Below the pieces are notes generated by a model. It was not told the origin of the DNA. It was given only the letters and a program-made list of their open reading frames with translations, and ran no database searches. From Saprospiraceae bacterium (GTDB taxonomy: Bacteria; Bacteroidota; Bacteroidia; Chitinophagales; Saprospiraceae), in NCBI GenBank assembly GCA_022844565.1, contig JALHLK010000024.1:1-64000 (forward strand): a stretch of DNA of 64,000 nt, read 5' to 3'. The translations under genes were made by a program, and so were the position numbers. Position 1 is the stretch's first letter. Each line of letters opens with the position of its first letter. Positions 36,160 to 46,831 of the stretch are shown in pieces.

Positions 36160-37599
36160 ATGAAAATTCACTTTCTTTCAGCAGAATGTTATCCCGCAGC
36201 AAAAACAGGGGGCCTCGCAGATGTAGTGGGTGCGTTGCCTAAATATCTGAATGCGCTCGGATGTGAGGTCTCGGTATTTATGCCAAAATATCACATGCCT
36301 TGGTTTTTTGAACAACAATATGTTTCTGAGTATATTGGAAATTTCAATCTTGGAAATGAATATGTAAGCTTTCATGTAGAGCGAATTGATAAAGAAAAAC
36401 TAGGCTTTTACCTTTATGTAATCGATATCCCTGGCAAATTCGACAGAAATGGTGTTTATGCAGATGCGAGTACTGGCATATTTTTTGGTGACGAAGTAGA
36501 ACGAAATATTGCCTTCCAACGTGCCTATCTTGACTTTGTCAATACTTGGACAGATCTTCCTGATGTCATTCACAATCACGATCATCACACAGGTTTGGTT
36601 CCTTTTTTAGCAGGAAATTGTCCTCAATATCAAAGATTAAAAAATATTCCTACAGTTTTTACTATACACAATCAAGCGTACCAAGGTTCATTTGATTGGA
36701 ATAGACAAAACTTATTACCTAGATATGACTCTTGGAAATCTGGAATGATGGATTGGCAAGGAAGAATTAATCCTTTGGCATCTTCTGTAAAGTGCTCTTG
36801 GAAGTTGACTACCGTTTCTCCTTCTTACATGGAGGAATTAAAAGTTAAAAGTTTTGGTCTCGAATGGCTATTTAACTCTGAAGCTTTTAAATCTGTGGGT
36901 ATACTCAATGGTATCGATACAGTCGTTTGGAATCCAAAAACAGACTCATATTTGGATCATCATTTAAAAAAAGATATTCATGCGTTTAAACTCCATCATA
37001 AAAAGTCATTACTAGAAGGTACAGGACTTGATTTTACCCAACCATTGATGACCTTCATTGGTCGTTTTGCTGCGGAGAAAGGAGCTGATTTATTACCCCA
37101 AATTATGGAGCAGTCTATCTTAAATGGACAACATATCAACTTTATCATACTTGGCACAGGAGATAAAGGTGTAGAGTATCAAATTAAAGCCTTAGCTGCT
37201 CGATATCCAAACAGAGTTATAGCGCATATTATGTATAATGAAGCTTTATCGCGCAAGATTTATTCAGGAAGCGATTTCTTAATCATGCCTTCTAGAGTGG
37301 AGCCTTGTGGTCTTAATCAAATGTACGCATTAAGGTATGGTACCATTCCCGTTGTTCATAATATTGGTGGACTAAAAGATAGTGTTTTTGAATTCGATGG
37401 CAAAACAGGCTGTGGCTTTAAATTCAAAAACTTAGAGTTGGGCGAAATCCTTTATGCTACACACAAAGCAAAAGAAGCTTACTATAGTCCTGCAACATTT
37501 AAAACCTTAGTGAAGAATGCTTTGAATATGGATTATAGCTGGGAAAAAAGTGCTAAATCATATTACGAAGTTTACAAACAAGTCATCAAGGATGAATAA
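36160..37599 (+). CDS. glgA: Glycogen synthase (ADP-glucose type)
   Basis: 479 residues, GT5 family. Transfers glucose from ADP-glucose to the non-reducing end of glycogen. N-terminal KTGGLADVVG (Lys15) and C-terminal MPSRVEPCGLNQMYALRYGTIPVV are diagnostic. It is followed by glgC 30 bases downstream: synthase and precursor supply in one unit. Confidence 0.95.
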   Translation: MKIHFLSAECYPAAKTGGLADVVGALPKYLNALGCEVSVFMPKYHMPWFFEQQYVSEYIGNFNLGNEYVSFHVERIDKEKLGFYLYVIDIPGKFDRNGVYADASTGIFFGDEVERNIAFQRAYLDFVNTWTDLPDVIHNHDHHTGLVPFLAGNCPQYQRLKNIPTVFTIHNQAYQGSFDWNRQNLLPRYDSWKSGMMDWQGRINPLASSVKCSWKLTTVSPSYMEELKVKSFGLEWLFNSEAFKSVGILNGIDTVVWNPKTDSYLDHHLKKDIHAFKLHHKKSLLEGTGLDFTQPLMTFIGRFAAEKGADLLPQIMEQSILNGQHINFIILGTGDKGVEYQIKALAARYPNRVIAHIMYNEALSRKIYSGSDFLIMPSRVEPCGLNQMYALRYGTIPVVHNIGGLKDSVFEFDGKTGCGFKFKNLELGEILYATHKAKEAYYSPATFKTLVKNALNMDYSWEKSAKSYYEVYKQVIKDE

Positions 37600-37629
37600 A
37601 TTTACATTAAAAAATAAAGACGTAATCAA

Positions 37630-38919
37630 ATGAAGTACAGTAAATCCGTAGTCTCAAGGTTTATAACTTTTATCTTGGGTGGGGGCCAAGGCTCTAGACT
37701 TTATCCACTAACAAAAGGTAGATCAAAACCAGCTGTTCCGATAGGTGCAAAATATAGGTTGATTGACATTCCTATTTCCAATTGTTTGAATTCTGGCATT
37801 AATAAAATTTTTGTTTTAACTCAGTTTAATTCAGCTTCTTTAAATAGGCATATTAAAAATGCATATCACTTTGACCATTTTACCAATGGTTTTGTTGATA
37901 TTCTTGCAGCTGAACAGTTTGATGGCAATACTGAATGGTTTCAGGGTACAGCCGATGCAGTAAGACAATCAGTGAGAAATATTACCATCAATGATTTTGA
38001 TTATGTGTTGATTTTATCGGGCGATCAATTGTATCAGATGGATTTTGAAGTTGTGGCTAATTACCATATTTCTCAAAATGCTGATGTCACTATTGCAACC
38101 ATACCGGTAGGTCCAAAAGATGCCACTTCTTTTGGTATAATGAAAGTAGCTGAAAATGGTCTGATCAGCAGTTTTTACGAAAAACCAAATAAAGATATTT
38201 TACACGAATGGACCTCACCTGTAGATGACCATATCAAAGCAGAAGGTAGAGAATACCTAGCATCTATGGGTATATATATCTTTAATAGATCCGTGCTTAA
38301 ACGTTTATTAAATGAGAACCCTACTGCTACTGATTTTGGTAAAGAGCTGATCCCTGTTGCTTTAGAATCAGGACTGACCGTAGCAAGTTATTTGTATGAT
38401 GGCTATTGGACAGATATAGGAAACATCGAATCATTCTTCGAGGCCAATATCGAATTAGCAAGTGAACTCCCAAGATTCAATCTTTTTGATAATATCAATA
38501 AAATTTATACTCGACCTCGTCAGTTACCTCCATCAAAACTCTCTGGTAATTGCGAAAGATCCATCATTGCAGAAGGTTGTATTATTCACGCCAAATCAAT
38601 AACCAATTCTTTGATTGGCATACGTTCAAGAATAGACCAAAATACGGTAATTAATAATTGCTATATCATGGGCAATGACTTTTTTGAAACAATCGATGAA
38701 TTAATCAATGTAGAGGTTCCAATAGGTATTGGCAAAAACTGTTTTATCGAAAATGCTATTGTCGATAAACAAGCGAAAATCGGTAATAATGTGACCATCA
38801 GAGGTGACAAATCTCTTCCTGATGAGAAGACTGATAGATATGTGATCAGAGATGGGATTATTGTCATCAATAAATGGGCTGTTTTTACAGAAGGCGAGGT
38901 TATTGGTTTGGTGGATTAA
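37630..38919 (+). CDS. glgC: Glucose-1-phosphate adenylyltransferase
   Basis: 429 residues. Makes ADP-glucose, the committed step of glycogen synthesis. N-terminal GGGQGSRLYPLTKGRSKPAVP, ISGN-type middle replaced by SGDQLYQMD, EKPNKD loop, and left-handed beta-helix repeats in the C-terminal third. The gene is directly followed by the repeat array at 38.9-39.7 kb. Confidence 0.95.
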   Translation: MKYSKSVVSRFITFILGGGQGSRLYPLTKGRSKPAVPIGAKYRLIDIPISNCLNSGINKIFVLTQFNSASLNRHIKNAYHFDHFTNGFVDILAAEQFDGNTEWFQGTADAVRQSVRNITINDFDYVLILSGDQLYQMDFEVVANYHISQNADVTIATIPVGPKDATSFGIMKVAENGLISSFYEKPNKDILHEWTSPVDDHIKAEGREYLASMGIYIFNRSVLKRLLNENPTATDFGKELIPVALESGLTVASYLYDGYWTDIGNIESFFEANIELASELPRFNLFDNINKIYTRPRQLPPSKLSGNCERSIIAEGCIIHAKSITNSLIGIRSRIDQNTVINNCYIMGNDFFETIDELINVEVPIGIGKNCFIENAIVDKQAKIGNNVTIRGDKSLPDEKTDRYVIRDGIIVINKWAVFTEGEVIGLVD

Positions 38920-38929
38920 ATGATTGAAT

Positions 38930-39735
38930 GCGAGAATGCAAGATGACTGAGTGTTTGCGACTTTGGAGCAAATCGAGTGAAAGATTTCACTCGATAACGA
39001 AGGAACCGAGCAAAACTTTGCGAGGCTACTCCATATGCTAATCTTTAATGGAAGGCTTCACTCGATAACGAAGGAACCGAGCAAAACCTTGCGAGGCTTC
39101 TTCATATGCTAAACTGTAATGAAAGATTTCACTCGATAACGAAGGAACCGAGCAAAACCTTGCGAGGCTTCTTCATTTGCTAACCAGAACAAAATAATGC
39201 TTAATGCATGAATGATTGAATGCAAGATACTGAGTGGTTGCGACGAAAGGAGCAAATCGAGTGAAAGATTTCACTCGATAACGAAGGAACCGAGCAAAAC
39301 CTTGCGAGGCTTCTTCATATGCTAACCAGAACAAAATAATGCTTAATGCATGAATGATTGAATGCAAGATGCTGAGTGGTTGCGACTTTGGAGCAAATCG
39401 AGTGAAAGATTTCACTCGATAACGAAGGAACCGAGCAAAACCTTGCGAGGCTACTTCATATGCTAATCAGAACAAAATAATGCGAGAATGCAAGATGCTG
39501 ATTGTTTGCGACTTAGGAGCAAATCGAGTGAAAGATTTCACTCGATAACGAAGGAACAGAGCATAACTTTGCGAGGCTTCTTCATATGCTAATCAGAACA
39601 AAATAATGCGATAACGAAGGAACCGAGCAAAACTTTGCGAGGCTACTTCATATGCTAATCTTTAATGAAAGATTTCACTCGATAACGAAGGAACCGAGCA
39701 AAACTTTGTGAGGCTTCTTCATATGCTAGTCTGTA
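38930..39735. repeat. Eight-copy tandem repeat array, period 71/142
   Basis: The core CACTCGATAACGAAGGAACC...GAGCAAAACNTTGNGAGGCT starts at 38988, 39059, 39130, 39272, 39413, 39539, 39609 (truncated start) and 39676. Spacings are 71, 71, 142, 141, 126, 70 and 67. Longer units add a TTGCGACTTTGGAGCAAATC segment and a perfect palindrome ATCGAGTGAAA-GA-TTTCACTCGAT. The copies are near-identical but not uniform, so it is not a CRISPR array. Nothing in it codes for protein: frames break between copies. Confidence 0.9.
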
Positions 39736-39808
39736 TTACTATCTTATTAGCAATGAATTGATGGACTTCATCAGAATGATTCCAATTTGTATTTTTTCAA
39801 TATCATAG

Positions 39809-41359
39809 TTATTTTAGCTTATTTGTCCTTATGTTCTCTTGAATCACCATTTCAATTGGTTTATCTTGAATTTTACAGTCCAGCCATGCGATAATATCAA
39901 GGTATAAAAAAGCCCGCCTTTCAAAGACATCTTCACGGTATTTTACCAGTTTGTTTCTTAAAGAAATGAACTCGTTTTTGAGTTGCTCATTGACCATATT
40001 TGGAATTTTACGTAAGAAAGAGAAAACTTCTTTCTGCACCATTTGTAATTCTTCCATTTTGATTAGAAATTTGAAGACTGATTTGATCTGATAGCTGATA
40101 AGAAGTTTATTGCCTAATTCATAATGGGCGATTAGATTAAGGATTCTAGCAAAGCATTGTATATCGTTGCGCACATCAATGACTGGTTGATTGATAATGG
40201 TATTGAGGTAGTCTATACAGCGGCTATGATCTCCTGCCCCGAAGTGTACACAAGCAAGTTTGTAGTAAAAGTTTAGTTTTCTATTGGCATCCCAATCATG
40301 TTTTTCGCGTTCTAATGCTACTTCAATGGGTTCTATCATTTTTACGCCATTGGTATATTCACCCGTCAAAAAAATGTAATTTAATAGATGTGTACCGTTG
40401 GCAATTTCAAATATCGACTTATCATTAAAATTAAAATTTGTCTCATTAAGTTTGCCAAAGTGCGATAACTTATAAAAATTGGGTTCAAATTTATCAATAC
40501 GATTTGCCATATAGGAAGCACTTAACACATTGTGCAGACCTTTGATATAAAGGACATAATTTTGCCCTTTCCATTCAGGATTACTATCAAACAAATCTAC
40601 CCACCTTTGTGCAAATCTATAATTATTGGCAAAATCTTGCATCATGTAGTAGTACCACGTATATGACTGATAGAGGTATACCTTATCATAGAAACCAAGT
40701 TGTTTATCTTTGATATCAGGTAAGTGAGATTTAAAAAATTCTTCTATCAATACACTATCCCTTTTACTCCTTACATAACCATATTTTAGGTACATGGCAT
40801 ATGTTTTTACCGATAGATTAGCAAGTGCGTTGTTTAAACTTGTTTTTTCCAGATAGGTATTACTTTCCTTTTCCATAATATCAGCCTTTATAGCAATACT
40901 ACCCGTGACATATTGATTCTCAATTACTCTTTCATATTCTAAAGAGATAAAAGCCAAGGAATAATCTTCGTGTGAAAGCGCATTTTGCTTAGCTTTATTG
41001 AGCATATCAAGGGAAGCCTTGTACATGCCTTTAGAATTGAGCACAGTAGCAAAATCTATAATCTCTCGTGTTTTGATATCTTCATTTTTTTTTCTGTACA
41101 GCAACCTTAAATTTGTTAATAATTGGCTATAGAGATTGGCCTTTATATTTGGCAATTGAATCTTTTGAAGTTGCGGATTTTTTTTAAGAATGTCGGCTTC
41201 ATCAAGATAACCGTGTTTGTCAATATATTCAAAAACGATCATAAACAATTTATCCTCTTGATCTCCTTGTCTATTTGTATAAATGTTAAAGCTTCTTTTT
41301 TCTGCTTTTGTAAGACGCCTGATAAGCTCTGTTAAATGTTCTGTTTGCTGCTTGGGCAT
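39809..41359 (-). CDS. Hypothetical protein, helical-repeat-like, Bacteroidota type
   Basis: 516 residues, not recognised by family. No signal peptide or membrane segment. The N terminus (HLTELIRRLTKAEKRSFNIYTNR) is a type I have seen in Saprospiraceae-like proteins. The rest is regularly spaced helices with aromatic residues (LDMLNKAKQNALSHEDYSLAFI, YYKLACVHFGAGDHSRCIDYL), suggesting a TPR-like solenoid. No catalytic motif is seen. It is convergent with glgC, with the repeat array in between. Confidence 0.65.
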   Translation of the reverse strand: MPKQQTEHLTELIRRLTKAEKRSFNIYTNRQGDQEDKLFMIVFEYIDKHGYLDEADILKKNPQLQKIQLPNIKANLYSQLLTNLRLLYRKKNEDIKTREIIDFATVLNSKGMYKASLDMLNKAKQNALSHEDYSLAFISLEYERVIENQYVTGSIAIKADIMEKESNTYLEKTSLNNALANLSVKTYAMYLKYGYVRSKRDSVLIEEFFKSHLPDIKDKQLGFYDKVYLYQSYTWYYYMMQDFANNYRFAQRWVDLFDSNPEWKGQNYVLYIKGLHNVLSASYMANRIDKFEPNFYKLSHFGKLNETNFNFNDKSIFEIANGTHLLNYIFLTGEYTNGVKMIEPIEVALEREKHDWDANRKLNFYYKLACVHFGAGDHSRCIDYLNTIINQPVIDVRNDIQCFARILNLIAHYELGNKLLISYQIKSVFKFLIKMEELQMVQKEVFSFLRKIPNMVNEQLKNEFISLRNKLVKYREDVFERRAFLYLDIIAWLDCKIQDKPIEMVIQENIRTNKLK

Positions 41360-41495
41360 TGTATATTAATATTATTTAAACTATTGAATTACAAATATAT
41401 AAAAAATTTAAAATAGATTTAAAAATCGTATAAGATTTTATAGAAAGGATAAAAAAGAATTAAACAACTAGACTAATAATTGGTTGAAATCTCTA

Positions 41496-41503
41496 TAAAT
41501 TTG
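41496..41503 (+). promoter_or_regulatory. -7 promoter element upstream of leuA
   Basis: TAAATTTG fits TAnnTTTG. It lies 79 bases before the leuA ATG. No good -33 match was found, so this is tentative. Confidence 0.35.
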
Positions 41504-41582
41504 TTGTAGCAAAAGTTTGTTAATAAACTAAGTTCCAAAAATTACCATGAGGTATCATTTCAAAAATCGAATTTTTATATAA

Positions 41583-42740
41583 ATGAGCAGTAATAAAGTT
41601 TTTATTTTCGACACTACCCTTAGGGATGGCGAGCAAGTCCCAGGATGCAAATTAAAGCAATCTCAAAAGTTAGAACTGGCCGAGCTTCTTGATCAATTAG
41701 GAGTAGACATCATCGAGGCTGGTTTTCCAATATCAAGTCCTGGGGATTTTCAATCTGTCTCAGAAGTAGCTAAAATAGTGAAAAATGCTACCGTATGTGG
41801 CCTTTCGAGATCTGTAGAAAAAGACATCAAGGCTGCAGCCGACGCTTTAGTTCATGCAAAAAAGCCAAGAATACATACAGGCATCGGTACTTCTGAAAAC
41901 CACATGAAATTCAAATTTAATTGTGGGCCAGAAGAAATAATAAGAAGAGCCGTGGCCGCTGTGAAATATGCCAAATCATTTGTCGAAGACGTTGAGTTTT
42001 TTGCGGAAGATGCTGGAAGAAGCGATAATGCTTTCTTAGCTAAAGTTTGTGAAGAAGTCATCAAAGCAGGTGCTACCGTATTGAATATTCCTGATACTAC
42101 AGGTTATTGTCTGCCTGATGAATATGGAGCAAAAATCAAATACCTGGCTGAAAATGTCAAAGGTATACACAAAGCTGTACTGTCTACGCATTGTCACAAT
42201 GATCTAGGTCTTGCTACGGCCAACTCCATTGCAGGTGTAATCAGTGGTGCTAGACAAGTAGAATGTACCATCAATGGCGTAGGTGAAAGAGCAGGTAATA
42301 CCTCTTTGGAAGAAGTGGTGATGATCCTTAAGCAGAAACTAAGTGACCAATATTATACTGATATCAATACAAAATTACTTAAACCAACGAGCGAGCGCGT
42401 TTCTTTTGAAATGGGTATGCCTGTCCAAGCCAATAAGGCGATCGTTGGGGATAATGCTTTTGCACATTCATCAGGTATACATCAGGATGGTGTGATCAAA
42501 AATAGAGAAACTTATGAAATCATTGACCCATTAGATGTAGGTGTCCCTAAGAGTTCGATCATCCTTACAGCAAGGTCAGGTAGAGCCGCTTTGGCCTTTC
42601 GCGCAAAAGAAATTGGGTACAATCTTACTAAAGACGAATTAGATATTGCCTATCAAAGTTTCTTGATATTGGCTGATGCTCAGAAAGAAGTCCGAGACAA
42701 TGATTTAGAAAAATTACTAAAACAAAAAGTTTTTGCATAA
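41583..42740 (+). CDS. leuA: 2-isopropylmalate synthase (short form)
   Basis: 385 residues. Condenses 2-ketoisovalerate with acetyl-CoA in leucine synthesis. Motifs: [11 protein letters not shown] (Arg14, Asp15), [11 protein letters not shown] metal histidines, NGVGERAGN and the LeuA-diagnostic [16 protein letters not shown]. The C-terminal allosteric LeuA dimer domain of long forms (over 500 residues) is absent, so leucine inhibition by that domain is unlikely. Starts the leuA-ilvDBNC operon; leuB, leuC and leuD are not in the window. Confidence 0.93.
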   Translation: MSSNKVFIFDTTLRDGEQVPGCKLKQSQKLELAELLDQLGVDIIEAGFPISSPGDFQSVSEVAKIVKNATVCGLSRSVEKDIKAAADALVHAKKPRIHTGIGTSENHMKFKFNCGPEEIIRRAVAAVKYAKSFVEDVEFFAEDAGRSDNAFLAKVCEEVIKAGATVLNIPDTTGYCLPDEYGAKIKYLAENVKGIHKAVLSTHCHNDLGLATANSIAGVISGARQVECTINGVGERAGNTSLEEVVMILKQKLSDQYYTDINTKLLKPTSERVSFEMGMPVQANKAIVGDNAFAHSSGIHQDGVIKNRETYEIIDPLDVGVPKSSIILTARSGRAALAFRAKEIGYNLTKDELDIAYQSFLILADAQKEVRDNDLEKLLKQKVFA

Positions 42741-42783
42741 TTATTGCAGTAGGTATATTTCATCACATTATTTATAATATTAT

Positions 42784-44451
42784 ATGGAACTTAATAAATA
42801 TAGCAAACACGTAACCCAAGATCCTACACAACCTGCAGCTCAAGCTATGCTTCATGCTATTGGTTTGACTAATGAGGATTTAAAAAAGCCACAAATAGGG
42901 ATAGCAAGTACGGGATGGGAAGGCAATCCATGCAATATGCACTTAAATGACTTATCAAAATTGATCAAAGGCTCAGTAAAAGAGCAAGATCTCATTCCTT
43001 TGATTTTTAATACAATAGGTGTAAGTGATGGTATATCTATGGGTACAAGTGGTATGCGTTTTTCACTACCCTCTCGAGATATTATTGCAGATTCGATAGA
43101 GACGGTCATGAGTGCACAGTGGTACGACGGTGTAATTTCCGTAGTAGGTTGTGATAAGAATATGCCTGGAGCTTTGATGGCTTTAGGTCGTCTCAATCGT
43201 CCAGGAATCATCGTATATGGTGGTACCATAGCACCTGGATGTCATGCAGGAAAAAAATTAGATGTAGTTTCTGCTTTTGAAGCATTAGGACAAAAAATAA
43301 GTGGGGAAATAAATCAGGAAGAATTTGATCAAATTGTGAAAAATTCTTGCCCAGGTCCTGGTGCTTGTGGTGGGATGTATACAGCCAATACCATGGCATC
43401 AGCAATAGAAGCATTAGGGATGTGTTTACCTCACAATTCTTCAAATCCTGCAGCTAATGAAATAAAACAAAGTGAAACCCAAAAATTAGGACCAGCTATC
43501 AGAAACTTGTTAGAAAAAGATATCAAACCAAGAGATATTGTGACCATGAAGTCTATGGAAAACGCTGTAAGGCTGATCACAGTACTTGGAGGTAGTACTA
43601 ATGCGGTGATGCACTTGATAGCGGTTGCAAAAGCTTATGATTTACCTTTAGATCTAACATTATTTCAAAAATGGAGTGATTCTACCCCGTTTTTAGCAGA
43701 CTTAAAGCCAAGTGGCAAATACTTAATGGAAGACTTACATCTTGTGGGCGGTATACCTGGTGTATTAAAAATGATGCTCGAAAATGGTATGCTACATGGT
43801 GATTGTATGACGGTGACAGGCAAGACAATGGCGGAGAATTTAGCAGAATCTGCACACCTAGACAGTGGGCAGTCTGTAATAAAACCACTTAGCAATCCTA
43901 TAAAACCTAACGGACATATCCAAATACTTTTCGGCAATTTAGCTACTGAAGGGGCTGTAGCAAAAATCACAGGCAAGGAAGGTGAATACTTCAAAGGTCC
44001 TGCCAAAGTATATGATGGCGAAGAACAATGCAATAAAGCGATACAAGAAAGAAAAATAGTAGCTGGTGACGTAGTAGTCATTAGGTATTCTGGCCCAAAA
44101 GGTGGACCCGGTATGCCCGAAATGCTAAAACCTACCTCTTCTATCATTGGAGCAGGTCTGGGCAATTCAGTAGCGTTAATCACTGATGGAAGATTTTCTG
44201 GTGGTACGCATGGGTTTGTAGTAGGACACATTACACCAGAAGCTTATGATGGCGGAGTCATAGCATTGGTAGAAGAGGGTGATATTATTACGATAGATTC
44301 TAAAAACAACATCATCGCCGTAGATCTTTCCGACGAAACAATAGCTGAAAGAAAATCAAGATGGGTACAGCCAAATCATCCACTTACTGGGTTTTTAAGC
44401 AAATATAGAAAAACTGTTTCCTCTGCAAGCGAGGGATGTGTAACTTGTTAA
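42784..44451 (+). CDS. ilvD: Dihydroxy-acid dehydratase
   Basis: 555 residues, full length. Dehydrates dihydroxy-isovalerate and its methylvalerate homologue. Fe-S cluster cysteines in [10 protein letters not shown] (Cys50), [10 protein letters not shown] and [16 protein letters not shown]. Substrate-loop motif [25 protein letters not shown] is split here only by description. Gene spacing to leuA is 43 bases, to ilvB 26. Confidence 0.97.
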   Translation: MELNKYSKHVTQDPTQPAAQAMLHAIGLTNEDLKKPQIGIASTGWEGNPCNMHLNDLSKLIKGSVKEQDLIPLIFNTIGVSDGISMGTSGMRFSLPSRDIIADSIETVMSAQWYDGVISVVGCDKNMPGALMALGRLNRPGIIVYGGTIAPGCHAGKKLDVVSAFEALGQKISGEINQEEFDQIVKNSCPGPGACGGMYTANTMASAIEALGMCLPHNSSNPAANEIKQSETQKLGPAIRNLLEKDIKPRDIVTMKSMENAVRLITVLGGSTNAVMHLIAVAKAYDLPLDLTLFQKWSDSTPFLADLKPSGKYLMEDLHLVGGIPGVLKMMLENGMLHGDCMTVTGKTMAENLAESAHLDSGQSVIKPLSNPIKPNGHIQILFGNLATEGAVAKITGKEGEYFKGPAKVYDGEEQCNKAIQERKIVAGDVVVIRYSGPKGGPGMPEMLKPTSSIIGAGLGNSVALITDGRFSGGTHGFVVGHITPEAYDGGVIALVEEGDIITIDSKNNIIAVDLSDETIAERKSRWVQPNHPLTGFLSKYRKTVSSASEGCVTC

Positions 44452-44477
44452 CATAAGTACATTAATTTTAATGAAAA

Positions 44478-46217
44478 ATGGAAGTAAAGACTAAAAATAT
44501 AGACACCGCAGATCGTAATGAAGTAAAAACAAGAAGACTCACTGGTTCTCAAGCTGTTTTAGAATGTTTCTTAGCAGAGGGTGTAGATACTATTTTTGGA
44601 TATCCAGGGGGTGCGATCATGCCAATTTATGATGCCCTTTATGATTATCAAGATCGGTTGAAGCATATCCTACCAAGACATGAGCAAGGCGGAATACATG
44701 CAGCACAAGGATATGCGCGAGTAAGAAGAAGTATCGGTGTGGCAATGGCAACGTCTGGACCAGGCGCTACCAATCTTGTCACTGGTCTGGCAGATGCATT
44801 GATGGATTCTACGCCTTTGGTATGTATCACGGGTCAAGTATTCAGTACTTTATTGGGTTCTGATGCTTTTCAAGAGGTAGATGTGATCGGTTGTACTACA
44901 GCTGTCACTAAGTGGAATATTCAAGTCACAAAAGCCAAAGATATACCCATCGCGATGGCAAAAGCTTTTAAGATCGCAAACTCGGGAAGACCTGGGCCCG
45001 TATTGATCGACATTACCAAAGATGCTCAACTGGAAGAATTTGACTTTGCTTATGATAATAATGTCATCATCAGAAGTTATAGACCTTTGCCAGCTTTAGA
45101 TGTTTATATGGTGCAAGAAGCTGCAGAATTGATCAATAATGCCAAAATGCCGCTGATATTAGCCGGTCATGGCATACATATCAGTAGAGCACAACAAGAA
45201 TTGCTAACATTTGTAGAAAAATCTGGAATACCTGTAGCCACAACAATACATGGATTATCTGCTATATCGACAGATCATCCTTTGAGTGTTGGCATGCTGG
45301 GTATGCATGGCAATATTGCACCCAATATTTTAACCAATACCTGCGACGTTTTGATCGCAATAGGTATGCGATTTGATGATAGGGTGACGGGCAAGTTGAC
45401 AAAATATGCCAAACAAGCTAAAGTAATTCATATCGAGATTGATTCGTCAGAGATAGATAAGAATGTACTTTGCGAAGTTGCTATTCATGCTGACGCCAAA
45501 GAAGCTTTGACACTTCTTACAGAGAAAGTTCAATCTAAGTCTTATCCAGAATGGTTAGCAAAGTTTCATGACTACGACAATATTGAAGATAAGCGAATCA
45601 TCTCTAAGGTGTTAGAAAAAAGAGAAGATGGCACCTTGACTATGGCAAGGGTAGTAAGAAAGATATCAGAAATGACCAAAGGTCAAGCCATCGTTGCTAC
45701 CGATGTAGGTCAGCATCAGATGATTGCTGCACGATATTACGAATACCTCGGCCACGATCAATGGGTCTCTTCAGGTGGTGCGGGTACCATGGGCTTTGGT
45801 CTGCCTGCTGCGATAGGTGCTGCGATTGGGGCTCCAGATAGAACTGTGATAGCTTTCATTGGTGATGGCGGTTTTCAAATGACTTTGCAAGAATTGGGTG
45901 TTTGTACACAATGGAAGGTTCCCATAAAAATTGTAATCTTAGATAATGAATTCTTAGGAATGGTCAGGCAATGGCAAGAATTATTTCATGAAAAAAGATA
46001 TTCTGTAGTCGAATTGCAAAATCCAAATTTTGTGATGATCGCGGAAGGTTTTGGTGTGAAAGCACATAGAATAGATCACGAATCGCAGTTGGAAGAAGGC
46101 ATTAGAACAATGTTGGAATATGATGGAGCTTATTTACTCCATGTTATGGTCCATAAAGAAGAAAATGTATTTCCAATGATTCCTTCGGGAAAAGCTGTTG
46201 ATGAAATCGTTTATTAA
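44478..46217 (+). CDS. ilvB: Acetolactate synthase, large subunit
   Basis: 579 residues, thiamine-diphosphate enzyme with FAD. Forms acetolactate and acetohydroxybutyrate. Motifs: [26 protein letters not shown] with the catalytic Glu, and the TPP motif [13 protein letters not shown]...ILDNE. Works with the small subunit encoded 18 bases downstream. Confidence 0.97.
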   Translation: MEVKTKNIDTADRNEVKTRRLTGSQAVLECFLAEGVDTIFGYPGGAIMPIYDALYDYQDRLKHILPRHEQGGIHAAQGYARVRRSIGVAMATSGPGATNLVTGLADALMDSTPLVCITGQVFSTLLGSDAFQEVDVIGCTTAVTKWNIQVTKAKDIPIAMAKAFKIANSGRPGPVLIDITKDAQLEEFDFAYDNNVIIRSYRPLPALDVYMVQEAAELINNAKMPLILAGHGIHISRAQQELLTFVEKSGIPVATTIHGLSAISTDHPLSVGMLGMHGNIAPNILTNTCDVLIAIGMRFDDRVTGKLTKYAKQAKVIHIEIDSSEIDKNVLCEVAIHADAKEALTLLTEKVQSKSYPEWLAKFHDYDNIEDKRIISKVLEKREDGTLTMARVVRKISEMTKGQAIVATDVGQHQMIAARYYEYLGHDQWVSSGGAGTMGFGLPAAIGAAIGAPDRTVIAFIGDGGFQMTLQELGVCTQWKVPIKIVILDNEFLGMVRQWQELFHEKRYSVVELQNPNFVMIAEGFGVKAHRIDHESQLEEGIRTMLEYDGAYLLHVMVHKEENVFPMIPSGKAVDEIVY

Positions 46218-46235
46218 TCAGAAGATAAAAATACA

Positions 46236-46790
46236 ATGGATAAAGATACGATTCAGGAATTTACACTGACCATATTTTGCGAAAACATAACAGGACTCTT
46301 ATCGAGAATTGTTTCTGTTATCACCAGAAGACATTATAATATAGAAAGTCTCACAGGCTCACCTTCTGCAATAGAAGGAATCTTTAGATTTACGCTTGTG
46401 GTAAATATTACCCACGAGCAAGTGAGAAAGTTGGTAGGACAAATCGAAAAACAAATTGATGTCCTTAAAGTATTCTATTACACCAATGATGAAATCATTT
46501 ACCAAGAAGTAGCACTCTATAAAATTCCCACGGAAGTATTCTATGGCAGTAACTCTGTAGAGAAAATTGTAAGAAAACACAATGCTCGTGTACTGGCTAT
46601 TGAGCAAGAATATATCGTGATCGAAAAAACAGGGCACCTTCAGGACACAGAAGACCTCCTTGAAGAATTTAAAAAGGTCGGCATCTACGAATTCGTACGG
46701 TCAGGACGAGTGGCCATTGTAAAACCTATGGAAAGATTGAATAAATACCTCAAATCACTAGAAGAAGACTTTTCACCAGTGTATAATTAA
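46236..46790 (+). CDS. ilvN: Acetolactate synthase, small regulatory subunit
   Basis: 184 residues. An N-terminal ACT domain ([31 protein letters not shown]) binds valine for feedback control; the C-terminal part is the usual ALS small-subunit domain ([15 protein letters not shown]). Makes the holoenzyme with IlvB. Confidence 0.95.
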   Translation: MDKDTIQEFTLTIFCENITGLLSRIVSVITRRHYNIESLTGSPSAIEGIFRFTLVVNITHEQVRKLVGQIEKQIDVLKVFYYTNDEIIYQEVALYKIPTEVFYGSNSVEKIVRKHNARVLAIEQEYIVIEKTGHLQDTEDLLEEFKKVGIYEFVRSGRVAIVKPMERLNKYLKSLEEDFSPVYN

Positions 46791-46831
46791 TATTTTCTAA
46801 AATCAAAATACAGACAAAAACTTATAATCGA

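Noticed and set aside
39173-39415. 80-codon minus-strand ORF
   Set aside because: It reads through the repeat array; the peptide itself is a repeat of the DNA repeat.
38930-39735. CRISPR array
   Set aside because: The spaced repeats are about 40 bases or longer, the intervals themselves are repeated rather than unique, the spacing is 67-142 bases, and no cas gene is near.
41547-41582. 11-codon frame just before leuA as an attenuation leader peptide
   Set aside because: It encodes no run of Leu, Ile or Val codons and no terminator hairpin follows it.
43665-44231. 188-codon minus-strand ORF within ilvD
   Set aside because: It is the antisense shadow of a strongly conserved coding region and shows no family pattern.
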